DNA of 64,000 nucleotides from Cyanobium sp. NIES-981 (lineage in GTDB: Bacteria > Cyanobacteriota > Cyanobacteriia > PCC-6307 > Cyanobiaceae), in contig NZ_LT578417.1 of NCBI RefSeq assembly GCF_900088535.1, positions 2,852,001-2,916,000 on the forward strand. The letters are read 5' to 3'. Both the position numbers and the translations under genes were made by a program. Position 1 is the first letter of the stretch; every line of letters begins with the position of its first letter. Below are positions 1-7,832 of the stretch, piece by piece. The notes under the pieces are model-generated. The model saw only the letters and a program-made list of their open reading frames with translations, was not told where the DNA came from and did not search any database.

Positions 1-1074
1 CGCACCGGTGGCCTGGGCTTCACCAGCTTCCAGGGCCAGCTGAGTGAACTGCTGGATGGCCAGGTGGCCCATGTGCTGGCCAACCTGGGGCGGCTGCTGC
101 GCCACCGGGGGCGTCACCAGCTCGTGGTGGCCGTGGGCGATCTGGTGGCCGTGCTCGGGGCCTGGCTGGGTGGGCAGCGCGCGGCGGTCTACCTGGTGGC
201 CTACTCGAGCCACTACGAAGGCCGGCTGCGGCTGCCGTGGCCCTGCGGCTGGCTGCTGCGTCGCCCCGCGGTGCGTGCCATCTGGAGCCGCGATGCCCTC
301 ACCGCCCGGGACCTCAGCCAGCAGCTGGGGCGAGCGGTGACCTTTCGGGGCAATCCCTTTCTGGATGCGGCCCTGGCGCCCTTCCAGATCGCGGCCGAAG
401 CGGCTGACGGCCCGGCGCGGGCGACCGCAGCTCACCACACGCCCCCCCCGCAGCGGCTCGCCCTGCTGCCCGGCAGCCGGCTGCCGGAGGCCCGCGACAA
501 CCTGGCCCTGATGCTGCAGATGCTGGAGCTGTTGCCCGCGGCCCTGCACCAGCGCCGCCTGCTGGCGCAGGCGGCGCTGGTGCCTGCCCTGGACCGCCAG
601 CGGATCGGGGAGCTGGCGGCGGCGCGGGGCTGGCGCTGGGTCGGTGCCGATCGGCTGCGACGGAACGGCCTGGAGCTGGTGCTCAGCTGGTCCGGGTTCG
701 GCGCCACCCTGCAGGCGGCGGATCTGGTGCTGGCGATGGCCGGCACGGCGACCGAGCAGGCGGTGGGGCTGGCCAAGCCGGTGGTGCAGCTGGTGGGGGA
801 GGGTCCCCAGTTCACGGCGGGCTTCGCGGAGGCGCAGCGGCGCTTGCTGGGCAGCGGCGTGTACTGCGCCCCGTGGGGCGGCGACAGGGAGGCCATGCTG
901 CGCCGCAGTGCCCAGCTGACGAGCTCGCTGCTGGAGGAACTGGCCCAGCCCGGGCAGGGAAACCGCCTGCGGCGTGACCTGGCCCGCAACGCCGCCGTGC
1001 GGATCGGCCCGCCAGGCGGCACGGAACGGCTCGCGGCGGCGATCATGGACCTGCTGCCCTCCTGCCATGGCTGA
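1..1074 (+). CDS. LpxB-related glycosyltransferase-like protein (5' partial)
   Basis: The frame is open from base 1, so the N-terminus lies outside the window; 357 codons are visible before the TGA. The visible part has the C-terminal half of a GT-B fold as in lipid-A-disaccharide synthase: a LLPGSR strand-loop near residue 158 and a donor-side GTATEQAVGLAKPVV segment near residue 250. Cyanobacteria carry an LpxB-related family whose substrate is not established, so lipid A synthesis should not be assumed. The stop overlaps the start of the next gene by 8 bases, suggesting translational coupling. Family membership is inferred from motifs; the exact reaction is unknown. Confidence 0.75.
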   Translation, partial: RTGGLGFTSFQGQLSELLDGQVAHVLANLGRLLRHRGRHQLVVAVGDLVAVLGAWLGGQRAAVYLVAYSSHYEGRLRLPWPCGWLLRRPAVRAIWSRDALTARDLSQQLGRAVTFRGNPFLDAALAPFQIAAEAADGPARATAAHHTPPPQRLALLPGSRLPEARDNLALMLQMLELLPAALHQRRLLAQAALVPALDRQRIGELAAARGWRWVGADRLRRNGLELVLSWSGFGATLQAADLVLAMAGTATEQAVGLAKPVVQLVGEGPQFTAGFAEAQRRLLGSGVYCAPWGGDREAMLRRSAQLTSSLLEELAQPGQGNRLRRDLARNAAVRIGPPGGTERLAAAIMDLLPSCHG

Positions 1075-1345
1075 CGCCGTTCCACCCCTCCAGCGCCTCA
1101 AGGGGGCCATGGACGCCATCCTGGTGGCCGATGTGTTCCTGGTGATTGCCGCGGCCGGATGGTTCGCCGTGGCGGTGGTGTGCCACAGCCAGAAGATCGA
1201 GGCTCCCCTCCGGCTGTTCCAGACCCTCTGGAAGCCGCTGTTCACCCCGGCCATCGGCCTGCTGATGGCGGCGGCGGTGCTCAGCGGGCTGCTGGGCTGG
1301 TGGCAGCGGCGAGAGCAGAATCGAGCCCGGCGTACTGAAAGCTGA
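1067..1345 (+). CDS. small two-helix membrane protein
   Basis: A 92-residue protein starting at an ATG inside the end of the LpxB-like gene (8-base overlap). It has two clear hydrophobic helices, about residues 17-39 (AILVADVFLVIAAAGWF...) and 58-80 (LFTPAIGLLMAAAVLSGLLGWW), and a basic tail. I do not recognise a named family. The coupling suggests co-expression with the upstream glycosyltransferase-like gene. Its 3' end overlaps the convergent epimerase gene by 65 bases, so the last about 20 codons of each share DNA. Confidence 0.7.
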   Translation: MADAVPPLQRLKGAMDAILVADVFLVIAAAGWFAVAVVCHSQKIEAPLRLFQTLWKPLFTPAIGLLMAAAVLSGLLGWWQRREQNRARRTES

Positions 1346-2216
1346 ACCCCTGGGCCCGCAGGCGCCGGGATTCCACCTGCTGCCCGTCGAGCACCACCTG
1401 GGCACCGTCCCCGAGCAACAGCTGCAGAATCGGCGCGGGCACCGGCAACAGGCTCGGCCGGCCCAGCACCTTGCCGAGGCAGGAGGCGAACTGGGCCATC
1501 CGCACAGGCTCGGGAGCCACGGCGTTGTACACGCCCGCATAGGCAGGGTCGTCGAGGGCGGTGGCCACCAGCCGGCAGAGGTCGTGCCGATGGATCCAGC
1601 TCATCCACTGACGCCCCGAACCGATCGGACCACCGAAGCCCATCCGGAACACCGGCAGCATCTTCGCCAGGGCGCCGCCATCGCCGCCCAGCACGATGCC
1701 GATGCGCAGAATCACCAGCCGGCAGGCCTCCGGACAGCCTGACGCCGCGGCTTCCCACTGCTGGCAGATCTCCGCGAGATAGTCAGAGCCGGCCGGGCTC
1801 TCCTCGCTGAAGGTGGCATCGGGGCTGGTGCCATAGAACCCCACCGCCGAGCCGTTCACCAGCACCCGAGGCGGGTTGGGCATCTGCTGCATGGCTGCCA
1901 CAAGCAGTTCGGTGGTGCGCAGGCGGCTCTGCAGCAGCAGCTGGCGGTGGGCGGGTGTCCAGCGCTTCTCGGCAATCGGCTCCCCTGCCAGGTTCACCAC
2001 CCCGTCCACCATCGCCAGAGCCTCGGGGATCTGGCCACTCCGCCAGGAGGCGGGATCGGAAGGATCGAGCTGAAGGCTGCGGAAACGCTCGCTCAGCAGG
2101 GCAGGGAACGGCTGCTGGCGGCGGCTCACCAGGATCAGCTCGTGCCCCAGCTCCAGCAGGAAGGGCACCAGTTCCCGCCCCACGAAACCGGAGCAGCCCA
2201 ACAGCAGAAGACGCAT
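1281..2216 (-). CDS. TIGR01777-type NAD(P)-dependent epimerase
   Basis: A 311-residue short-chain dehydrogenase/epimerase-like protein. The N-terminus has the Rossmann nucleotide-binding loop GCSGFVG (residues 8-14), followed by NLAGEPI and a NGSAVGFYGT segment typical of the TIGR01777 family (annotated elsewhere as SulA-like or YfcH-like). The length fits the family (about 300). The substrate is unknown; a role in cell division is an old annotation and weakly supported. It is divergent from ndhO with 89 bp between starts, which must hold both promoters. Confidence 0.85.
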   Translation of the reverse strand: MRLLLLGCSGFVGRELVPFLLELGHELILVSRRQQPFPALLSERFRSLQLDPSDPASWRSGQIPEALAMVDGVVNLAGEPIAEKRWTPAHRQLLLQSRLRTTELLVAAMQQMPNPPRVLVNGSAVGFYGTSPDATFSEESPAGSDYLAEICQQWEAAASGCPEACRLVILRIGIVLGGDGGALAKMLPVFRMGFGGPIGSGRQWMSWIHRHDLCRLVATALDDPAYAGVYNAVAPEPVRMAQFASCLGKVLGRPSLLPVPAPILQLLLGDGAQVVLDGQQVESRRLRAQGFSFQYAGLDSALAAATSPAAR

Positions 2217-2305
2217 GCGGCCCAGACCCCGAAGCTCGCCAGGAGGCTAAGCCGCACAGGGCTTGGCAGACGGCCCTAATCTGCGCCCATCCCAACAGGC
2301 TCGCC

Positions 2306-2560
2306 ATGGCCGAGACGTCCTCCACCGCGTCCTCCACCACCCAGCCCGCCCTCAAGAAAGGCAGCCTGGTGCGGGTCAACCGCGAGGCCTACGGCCGCAG
2401 TGCCGAGGCGTCGGCCAGTGATCCCCAGCCCCCCGCCTACATCCTGGAAGGTCCCGGCGAGGTGCTGGTGGTGAAGGGCGCCTATGCCCAGCTGCGCTGG
2501 AGGCGGCCGGTGCCCGATGTGTGGCTGCCCCTCACGGCGCTGGAACCGTTCCCCGGCTGA
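2306..2560 (+). CDS. ndhO: NAD(P)H-quinone oxidoreductase subunit O
   Basis: An 84-residue protein with a low-complexity Ser/Thr/Ala N-terminus and the NdhO core KKGSLVRVNREAY ... PPAYILEGPGEVL ... RRPVPDVWLPL. NdhO is a cyanobacterium/plastid-specific peripheral subunit on the cytoplasmic arm of the NDH-1 complex, which handles respiration and cyclic electron flow around photosystem I. The ATG at 2306 is the only start that keeps the conserved core at the usual distance. A TAATCT hexamer 29 bp upstream could be its -10 element. Monocistronic: the next gene is convergent. Confidence 0.92.
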   Translation: MAETSSTASSTTQPALKKGSLVRVNREAYGRSAEASASDPQPPAYILEGPGEVLVVKGAYAQLRWRRPVPDVWLPLTALEPFPG

Positions 2561-2588
2561 TCTCCAGCCCCCAGATCTCCAGCCCCCA
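2560..2588 (+). repeat. tandem 15-bp duplication after ndhO
   Basis: ATCTCCAGCCCCCA occurs at 2560-2573 and again at 2575-2588, a perfect direct repeat with period 15 that begins on the last base of the ndhO stop codon. It looks like a recent tandem duplication in the short convergent gap. No function is evident. Confidence 0.8.
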
Positions 2589-2625
2589 TCTATCTGGACG
2601 GCTGCAGTCTGGGCAGCTGCAGTGA

Positions 2626-3297
2626 TCAGGCGATCAGCTGGCGGCGGTCGTGCTGGAGCTGGCGCCGCCGCATCCGGGCCTTGCGCAGCAGTTCGCGCCC
2701 GTCGCGCAGGTAGGAATCCACGTAGCCCATGGTGTAGCGCTCCAGGTCCACCAGGGCGTCCTTGACCAGGCTCAGGCAGTGGTAGAGATCGAGGGAGAAG
2801 GCTTTCAGGGCTGGCGGGCAGGGCAGCGACTGGTAGAGGGTTTCCACCCGCGCCAGTTTGGTCTGGCTGAGTTCCAGAAAGCGGCAGAACGCCTCCATCA
2901 GCCGATCGTCATAGGGATCGGCGGAGAGGGCTTTCAGTTGGGCCGCGAAGGGATTGATCACCTGGCCGAGCAGCCGATCGATCGGGCCATAGACCTGCTG
3001 GAACCAGGTCTGCACGGCTCCATCCCAATCGGCCGCACGGCCCCCATCCTGTCCGGCGGGGCGGGAAGCACCTGCCGTGCTGGCCACCGCCTCAGGCTCC
3101 CGCCGCCGATCGTGGCGGCGGCGCTTCTCGCTGTCGCCCAGCACTTCCCAGGCGGCGTTGAGGGCCAGGATCGTGGTGGTGTCGCCACCTGCATCGGGGT
3201 GATGGCGCTTCACCAGGGCCCTGTAGGCCGCCTTGATCTCGGCGCGGCTGGCCTCGGGAGCCACGCCCAGCACGGCATAGGGATCAGCAGGAGACAG
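2626..3297 (-). CDS. J-domain (DnaJ-like) protein, probable CTG start
   Basis: The N-terminus is a J-domain: PYAVLGV, then ASRAEIKAAYRALVKRHHPDAGG carrying the HPD tripeptide that stimulates Hsp70/DnaK ATPase. No Gly/Phe region or zinc finger follows, so it is a DnaJ-like adaptor, not full DnaJ. The rest (residues about 90-223) is helical and unassigned. The only ATG/GTG/TTG after the upstream in-frame TGA is GTG 3273, which would cut off the DPYA that opens helix I. A CTG at 3297 preceded by GGAGG with a 6-base spacer restores it, so I place the start there. The stop is at 2626. Target protein unknown. Confidence 0.8.
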   Translation of the reverse strand: MSPADPYAVLGVAPEASRAEIKAAYRALVKRHHPDAGGDTTTILALNAAWEVLGDSEKRRRHDRRREPEAVASTAGASRPAGQDGGRAADWDGAVQTWFQQVYGPIDRLLGQVINPFAAQLKALSADPYDDRLMEAFCRFLELSQTKLARVETLYQSLPCPPALKAFSLDLYHCLSLVKDALVDLERYTMGYVDSYLRDGRELLRKARMRRRQLQHDRRQLIA

Positions 3298-3365
3298 GGG
3301 GCACCTCCGGACGCGATGGCTCGCTCACCTCGGCAAGCTACGCGATGCCGCCAGGGAGATGGCAA

Positions 3366-3391
3366 CAAAAAACCCCGGCCGAAGGCCGGGG
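3366..3391 (-). terminator. rho-independent terminator downstream of the porin gene
   Basis: Read on the minus strand it is CCCCGGCC-TTC-GGCCGGGG followed by TTTTTT: an 8-bp perfect stem with a 3-base loop and a U-run. It lies about 125 bp after the porin stop, so the porin mRNA carries a longish 3' UTR. Confidence 0.9.
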
Positions 3392-3515
3392 CATTGGGGA
3401 GGAACAGAAGTGCGCGTAGAGGAGTGCGGACAGAGGAGGAGGGAGGGCCTGGAGTTGTGTGAGGAACCAGGCCCGGTCGGATCAAAGGATCCGTGCGATG
3501 GAACTGATCAGGCGA

Positions 3516-4949
3516 TCAGAACTTGAAGGTGGTCTTGACGAGACCGCCGTAGGTGTCGCTGGCGCCGTCGTTCTCGATGTAGAAGAACGCAGGGGTCACA
3601 CTGATGTTGTCAGTGACCTGGAACTTGTACCAGAGCTCGTAAGCCAGGGTCTCTTGGCCGCCATCGGTCCAGATGCCGCCGGTGCAGAAGGTGCCGAGAT
3701 CGGCACACTTGCCGGGGTTCGCCTGGCCGGCAGAGCCCAGGGCCATGCCGAGGGCATTGCCCTTGACGAACATGTCGGCCCACTGGATGCCGACCATCCA
3801 GCTCCAGGCATCGTCGGAGGAATCAAAGATGCCATCAGACCAGCCGCCACCAGCGCTGATGGAGGGAATCCAGCCGGATTCGGCAGGGCTCCAGTAGGCG
3901 CTCAGGCCAACGTTGCTGTTGCTGAAGATGTTGAAGTCAGCATAGGTGTAAGCCAAAGCCACACCCCAGTTGTCACCGGCATACCCGAGCTGAGCGGTGG
4001 CGGTGTAGTCCTCACCCACGCCGCGGGTGGAATCCTCAGCGGCGTTCTCGTTGGAGACGTAGTTGGCGCTGAAGCTGAAGCCCTCGTTCTGCCACCACAC
4101 ACCGACACCGGCGCCGAGGTTGAGGCTGTAGGTGCCCCGGGCACCGGCGTAGGTGAACAGGTCGAGGATGGTGTCAGCGGGGTAGGCACTGGGCCACATG
4201 GCCAGCATGTCGTCCTGACGGACCTTGGCACCGGCAGTGACGGTGAAGGAGTCGCCAACGGGGAACTGGTAGAAGAGGCGGTTGATGCCGACGGAGTCAG
4301 CACCGCTCTCTTCCTGGAAGGCCACTTCCATGGCGGTGTTGCCGTTGCCGAACACCGAATCACCGAAGTTGCCGGCCCGCAGGGTGGTGCGGAGCAGGTC
4401 CTTACCGGTGAAGCTGGTGTCGAACATCAGGCGAACGTCATAATTCGCGGTGACGTTGTCGCCGAAGCCGGTCTCGCCAGCGCCGCCGAGCACCATGGTG
4501 GCGATGCCCTTCAGCTTGGTGGTGGTGGAGAACTGATTGGCCTCCAGTTCACCCACCTTGGCCTCGAGGCCATCGACACGGCCCTTGAGGATGGCGAGTT
4601 CCTTCTCGAACTCGGCCATCAGGCGCTTGAGCTCGTCGGTCACCTCGGTGACGCGGTCGAGGCAGGCGTTCAGAAGCGCGGCGGCTTCAAAACGGGTCAT
4701 GGCCTTCTCCCCGCGGTAGGTGCCGTCGGGGTAGCCGGCCACGCAGCCGTAGCGCTCGATCAGGTTGGAGAGTGCCTGGTAGGCCCAGCTGGTGGGCTGC
4801 ACGTCCGAGAACTGGGAGATGCTGGTGACTTGCTCCTGGGAGGCGTACTGGTTCACGCCGTCCATGTTGAGCTCGGAGGCAGTGGCGGCCACGGGGGCCA
4901 GCAGTCCGAGCGCCGCAGGGGCAACCAGCAGTTGCTGGAAGAGTTTCAT
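3516..4949 (-). CDS. SLH-domain outer-membrane porin (iron-uptake porin family)
   Basis: A 477-residue cyanobacterial porin. The start is the ATG at 4949 with a GAGGA ribosome site; a slightly longer frame exists but lacks a site. Residues 1-24 are a signal peptide ending ATASE. An S-layer homology region follows (about 40-105; FSDVQPTSWAYQALSNLIERYG), then a coiled coil (about 110-145) and an OprB-type beta-barrel ending in the C-terminal Phe of outer-membrane proteins (TTFKF). The SLH part anchors to peptidoglycan. Porins of this family are the most abundant outer-membrane proteins in picocyanobacteria and are linked to solute and iron uptake; the actual solute here is not visible. Monocistronic, with its own terminator. 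Confidence 0.93.
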   Translation of the reverse strand: MKLFQQLLVAPAALGLLAPVAATASELNMDGVNQYASQEQVTSISQFSDVQPTSWAYQALSNLIERYGCVAGYPDGTYRGEKAMTRFEAAALLNACLDRVTEVTDELKRLMAEFEKELAILKGRVDGLEAKVGELEANQFSTTTKLKGIATMVLGGAGETGFGDNVTANYDVRLMFDTSFTGKDLLRTTLRAGNFGDSVFGNGNTAMEVAFQEESGADSVGINRLFYQFPVGDSFTVTAGAKVRQDDMLAMWPSAYPADTILDLFTYAGARGTYSLNLGAGVGVWWQNEGFSFSANYVSNENAAEDSTRGVGEDYTATAQLGYAGDNWGVALAYTYADFNIFSNSNVGLSAYWSPAESGWIPSISAGGGWSDGIFDSSDDAWSWMVGIQWADMFVKGNALGMALGSAGQANPGKCADLGTFCTGGIWTDGGQETLAYELWYKFQVTDNISVTPAFFYIENDGASDTYGGLVKTTFKF

Positions 4950-5121
4950 GGGGTCCTCACACAAAAGGGCGCAATGCGCCGCGCATCAATGGTGGCCGCT
5001 CCCCCTGCCCCTGCCATCCCCCCGTGTGCCAGAGGGCACAATGGCCCCTTCCAGAGCTGCACGGCACGGAGCCGGACAGCGCGAAACAGCCGATCAGCAG
5101 GCAACAGCCAGACAGAACGAT

Positions 5122-5160
5122 GCCCCCGGTGAACCAGGACATGCCTAGCTCACCGGGGGC
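5122..5160 (-). repeat. 11-bp inverted repeat (hairpin) after the micro-ORF
   Basis: GCCCCCGGTGA (5122-5132) and TCACCGGGGGC (5150-5160) form a perfect 11-bp stem with a 17-base loop. It lies 53 bp beyond the stop of the 17-codon ORF on the minus strand and is followed by a weakly T-rich stretch, so it may end a short transcript. It lacks a clean U-run, hence only a possible terminator. Confidence 0.6.
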
Positions 5161-5213
5161 TCTCGCCGGGTCCGCGGGTGCGGAACCGTTTGATCAGGGT
5201 TGAGGCGCCGTAA

Positions 5214-5267
5214 TCAGGCGGCGTTCTCCGCGATCAGCAGACCCTTGATGAAACAACTGGAACTCAC
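5214..5267 (-). CDS. putative 17-residue micro-ORF
   Basis: GTG-initiated ORF encoding MSSSCFIKGLLIAENAA. It is preceded by AAGGAGGAGG, one of the strongest Shine-Dalgarno matches in the window, spaced suitably from the GTG. A hairpin follows 53 bp downstream. It lies between the porin gene (265 bp further downstream, same strand) and the divergent hydroxylase gene, and could be a leader peptide or an independent microprotein. I do not recognise the sequence. The call rests only on the ribosome site and the surrounding architecture. Confidence 0.4.
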   Translation of the reverse strand: MSSSCFIKGLLIAENAA

Positions 5268-5460
5268 GGGCACCTCCTCCTTGGGGAATGATGTCAACCG
5301 GTGACGTCTTCGGCGTTCGGCGCAAGGCCAAAAGCCACGTCACTGCTGACGGGACGGTGAGATCCTAACCAGGAAGTCTGCCGCTCCCGCGATCCGGGCC
5401 GGGACAACGGGAGCGCACGAGCGCCCTGGGTAACCTGATCGGCCCGGACACCGGAACGAT

Positions 5461-6294
5461 TTGAAGCGTCCGTCACCCCGTGACAGCCGAGCTGGCCTGC
5501 CCGACGACCTGCGACGCCGCCACTGGACCTTCCCGGCCCGCACCCGCCGCAACCGGCTGAAGCGGGCCCTGCATGATGCCCTCGAACGGCTTGTGGGCTG
5601 GGCTTCCCTGCCCGGGGATGTGCCGGTGTTCCACGCCGGGCAGTTCCCCTGGATCGCAGCCGTGGAACGGGAGTGGCCGGCCGTGCGGCGGGAACTGGAT
5701 GCCGTGATGCAGCATCGCGAGGCGATGCCGAACTTCCAGCAGATTCTTTCCCAGGTGGGGAAGATCCAGAACGACGACCAATGGAAGACGTTCTTTCTCA
5801 AGGGCGTGGGCATGGACTGCCGGGAGAACGCTTGCCGCTGCCCGAACACCATGCAGGTGCTCGACAGCATCCCCGGCTGCAGCACGGCCTTCTTCTCGAT
5901 CCTGTCCCCCCACAAGCACATCCCTCCCCATCGGGGCGCCTGGGCGGGCGTGCTGCGGCTGCACCTGGGTCTGATCGTGCCAGAGCCCCGCGAGCGCTGC
6001 CGGATCCGTATCGCCGATGAGCTCCACACCTGGGAAGAGGGCCGCTGCCTGGTGTTCGATGACACCTACAACCACCAGGTGTGGAATGACACCGAGGGCT
6101 ACCGGGTGGTGTTGTTCGTGGACTTCGCCCGCCCGCTGCGCTGGCCCGTTTCGCTGTTCAACACCTGGCTGCTCAACCTGGCGGCCCTGGCCCCCTTTCT
6201 GCGGGAGGCGAACCAGAAGCAGCAGGCCGCCGAACGCAGTTTCTGGGGCCGGCTGGCCGGCCCTGGCAACCCCTCCAGCACCCAGCACCCATGA
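5461..6294 (+). CDS. aspartyl/asparaginyl beta-hydroxylase family protein
   Basis: A 277-residue protein with the core of the Asp/Asn beta-hydroxylase (2-oxoglutarate, Fe(II)) family: SPHKHIPPHRG with the first metal His, HLGLIVPEP, and VFDDTYNHQVWNDT with the second metal His, then RVVLFVDFARP where the Arg would bind 2-oxoglutarate. The C-terminus has a hydrophobic stretch (VSLFNTWLLNLAALAPFL) that may be membrane-associated. In bacteria the family often modifies lipids rather than proteins; the substrate here is unknown. The start is a TTG; no better start lies between it and the conserved core. Next to a minus-strand terminator shared with no other + gene. Confidence 0.85.
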   Translation: MKRPSPRDSRAGLPDDLRRRHWTFPARTRRNRLKRALHDALERLVGWASLPGDVPVFHAGQFPWIAAVEREWPAVRRELDAVMQHREAMPNFQQILSQVGKIQNDDQWKTFFLKGVGMDCRENACRCPNTMQVLDSIPGCSTAFFSILSPHKHIPPHRGAWAGVLRLHLGLIVPEPRERCRIRIADELHTWEEGRCLVFDDTYNHQVWNDTEGYRVVLFVDFARPLRWPVSLFNTWLLNLAALAPFLREANQKQQAAERSFWGRLAGPGNPSSTQHP

Positions 6295-6317
6295 AAAAAG
6301 CGCCCCCGCGGGGGCGC
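6294..6317 (-). terminator. rho-independent terminator of psbD
   Basis: An 18-bp perfect palindrome GCGCCCCCGCGGGGGCGC (6300-6317), followed on the minus strand by TTTTTT (6299-6294). It lies 20 bp after the psbD stop and so ends a monocistronic psbD transcript. The T-run also overlaps the stop codon of the convergent hydroxylase gene. Confidence 0.92.
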
Positions 6318-6337
6318 TCAGAGCACAGGGTGCGGAA

Positions 6338-7396
6338 TCAGAGAGCGTTGCCGCGGGGCAGGACCTCTTCAGGGAAGACGAAGTTTTCGTGCGGCTGGTC
6401 AGCCGGTGCCATCCAGGCGCGGATGCCTTCATTCAGAAGAATGTTCTTCGTGTAGAAGGTCTCGAACTCGGGGTCCTCGGCGGCGCGGATCTCCTGCGAC
6501 ACGAAGTCGTAGGCGCGCAGGTTGAGGGCCAGGCCGATGATGCCGATGCTGCTGGTCCACAGACCCATCACCGGCACGAACAGCATGAAGAAGTGCAGCC
6601 AGCGCTTGTTGGAGAAGGCGATCCCGAAGATCTGGCTCCAGAAGCGGTTGGCCGTCACCATCGAGTAGGTCTCCTCCTCCTGGGTGGGCTCGAACGCCTT
6701 GAAGGTGTTCGACTGCTCCCCGTCCTCGAACAGGGTGTTCTCCACCGTGGCGCCGTGGATGGCGCACAGCAGCGCACCGCCCAGGATGCCGGCCACGCCC
6801 ATCATGTGGAACGGGTTCAGCGTCCAGTTGTGGAAGCCCTGCAGGAACAGCAGGAAGCGGAAGATGGCGGCCACCCCGAAGCTGGGGGCGAAGAACCAGC
6901 TGCTCTGGCCCAGCGGGTACATCAGGAACACGCTGACGAACACCGCGATCGGCCCGGAGAAGGCGATGGCGTTGTACGGGCGGATGCCCACCAGGCGGGC
7001 GATCTCGAACTGGCGCAGCATGAAGCCGATCAGACCGAAGGCACCGTGCAGGGCCACGAACGGCCAGAGGCCGCCGAGCTGCACCCAGCGCACGAAGTCA
7101 CCCTGGGCCTCGGGGCCCCAGAGCAGCAGCAGGCTGTGGCCCATGGCGTCGGCCGGGGTGCTCACCGCCGCGGTGAGGAAGTTGCAGCCCTCCAGGTAGG
7201 AGCTGGCAATGCCATGGGTGTACCAGGAGGTGGCGAAGGTGGTGCCGGTGAGCCAGCCGCCCAGCGCCAGGTAGGCGCAGGGGAACAGCAGCAGACCGGA
7301 CCACCCCACAAATACGAAGCGGTCGCGCTTGAGCCAGTCATCGAGGACGTCGAACCATCCCCGTGCCGCTGGCGCGCGCCCTACAGCGATCGTCAT
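6338..7396 (-). CDS. psbD: photosystem II D2 protein (stand-alone copy)
   Basis: A 352-residue D2 reaction-centre protein, near-identical in layout to all cyanobacterial D2: MTIAVGRAP start, [37 protein letters not shown], the [21 protein letters not shown] helix with the P680/iron-side His residues, [15 protein letters not shown] and the [11 protein letters not shown] end. D2 binds P680, pheophytin, QA and non-haem iron in the thylakoid membrane. In the usual psbDC operon psbC starts inside the psbD end; here a terminator follows at once and no psbC exists, so this is the second, monocistronic psbD copy known from many cyanobacteria. Confidence 0.98.
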   Translation of the reverse strand: MTIAVGRAPAARGWFDVLDDWLKRDRFVFVGWSGLLLFPCAYLALGGWLTGTTFATSWYTHGIASSYLEGCNFLTAAVSTPADAMGHSLLLLWGPEAQGDFVRWVQLGGLWPFVALHGAFGLIGFMLRQFEIARLVGIRPYNAIAFSGPIAVFVSVFLMYPLGQSSWFFAPSFGVAAIFRFLLFLQGFHNWTLNPFHMMGVAGILGGALLCAIHGATVENTLFEDGEQSNTFKAFEPTQEEETYSMVTANRFWSQIFGIAFSNKRWLHFFMLFVPVMGLWTSSIGIIGLALNLRAYDFVSQEIRAAEDPEFETFYTKNILLNEGIRAWMAPADQPHENFVFPEEVLPRGNAL

Positions 7397-7422
7397 GAGA
7401 AACGGACTTCATGAAGCGTTAC

Positions 7423-7440
7423 ACCCCGATCGTACGGGGT
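7423..7440 (-). promoter_or_regulatory. 18-bp inverted repeat in the psbD upstream region
   Basis: ACCCCG (7423-7428) and CGGGGT (7435-7440) form an inverted repeat around a TACGAT hexamer (minus strand, 7434-7429) that could serve as the psbD -10 element, leaving a short leader before the ATG at 7396. A GTTACA (7418-7423, plus strand) resembles half of an RpaB HLR1 box. No good -35 is present, so this is a weak regulatory call. Confidence 0.3.
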
Positions 7441-7558
7441 GGAGAGCCGAACCGCGTGGGCTCGCCGGTGCATTTGGGTAGAACCACCTAGGCCGGGAGA
7501 CCTGGGCGCACAGCCCCGTTCGCCAGAGGCCAGAGTGGGAGCCAATCCTGTCGCTGCC

Positions 7559-7822
7559 ATGTACATCGTCGAGCTCTCCCTCAAGCTCAGCCCCATGCCG
7601 GTCGCGGTTCAGCGCAAGGAGCTGACCGACGCCCAGAGCCTCTACGCCACGGTGAGACAGGCCCTGGAGGGAGAGGGGCCGAAGGTGCTGGAACTCACCT
7701 GCGAGAAGGAGGCCGACAAGAAAGTGAGTCTGCTGACCAGCGAGGTGGTGGCCGTGCAGATGTACGAGAAATCAGCCAGTGCCAGCAGCGGCAAGCGCCC
7801 CGGCTTCAGCTTCGACAGCTGA
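7559..7822 (+). CDS. UPF0367 family protein
   Basis: An 87-residue conserved cyanobacterial protein of the UPF0367 family: [21 protein letters not shown] ... [49 protein letters not shown]. The ATG at 7559 gives the canonical MY(I/V)(V/I)EL start. No function is known. The gene ends 10 bp before the ABC ATPase gene on the same strand and is probably co-transcribed with it. Confidence 0.9.
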   Translation: MYIVELSLKLSPMPVAVQRKELTDAQSLYATVRQALEGEGPKVLELTCEKEADKKVSLLTSEVVAVQMYEKSASASSGKRPGFSFDS

Positions 7823-7832
7823 TCCCTCCCGC

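Larger units (their letters stand above)
4950..5460. other. 511-bp intergenic region with micro-ORF and hairpin
   Basis: Apart from the 17-codon ORF (5214-5267) and the hairpin at 5122-5160, I see no gene. The stretch 5040-5110 is less GC-rich than its surroundings and probably contains the porin promoter and 5' leader. A TAGGAT hexamer on the minus strand at 5367-5362 could be a -10 element for the micro-ORF transcript, but no good -35 accompanies it. Confidence 0.5.

Noticed and set aside
3459-5132. Long open frame (557 codons) opposite the porin gene
   Set aside because: It is the antisense shadow of a GC-rich coding sequence; the minus strand has a signal peptide, SLH domain and barrel with its own terminator.
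7397-7440. Full HLR1 (RpaB) site upstream of psbD
   Set aside because: Only one imperfect TTACA half is visible; HLR1 needs two spaced halves.
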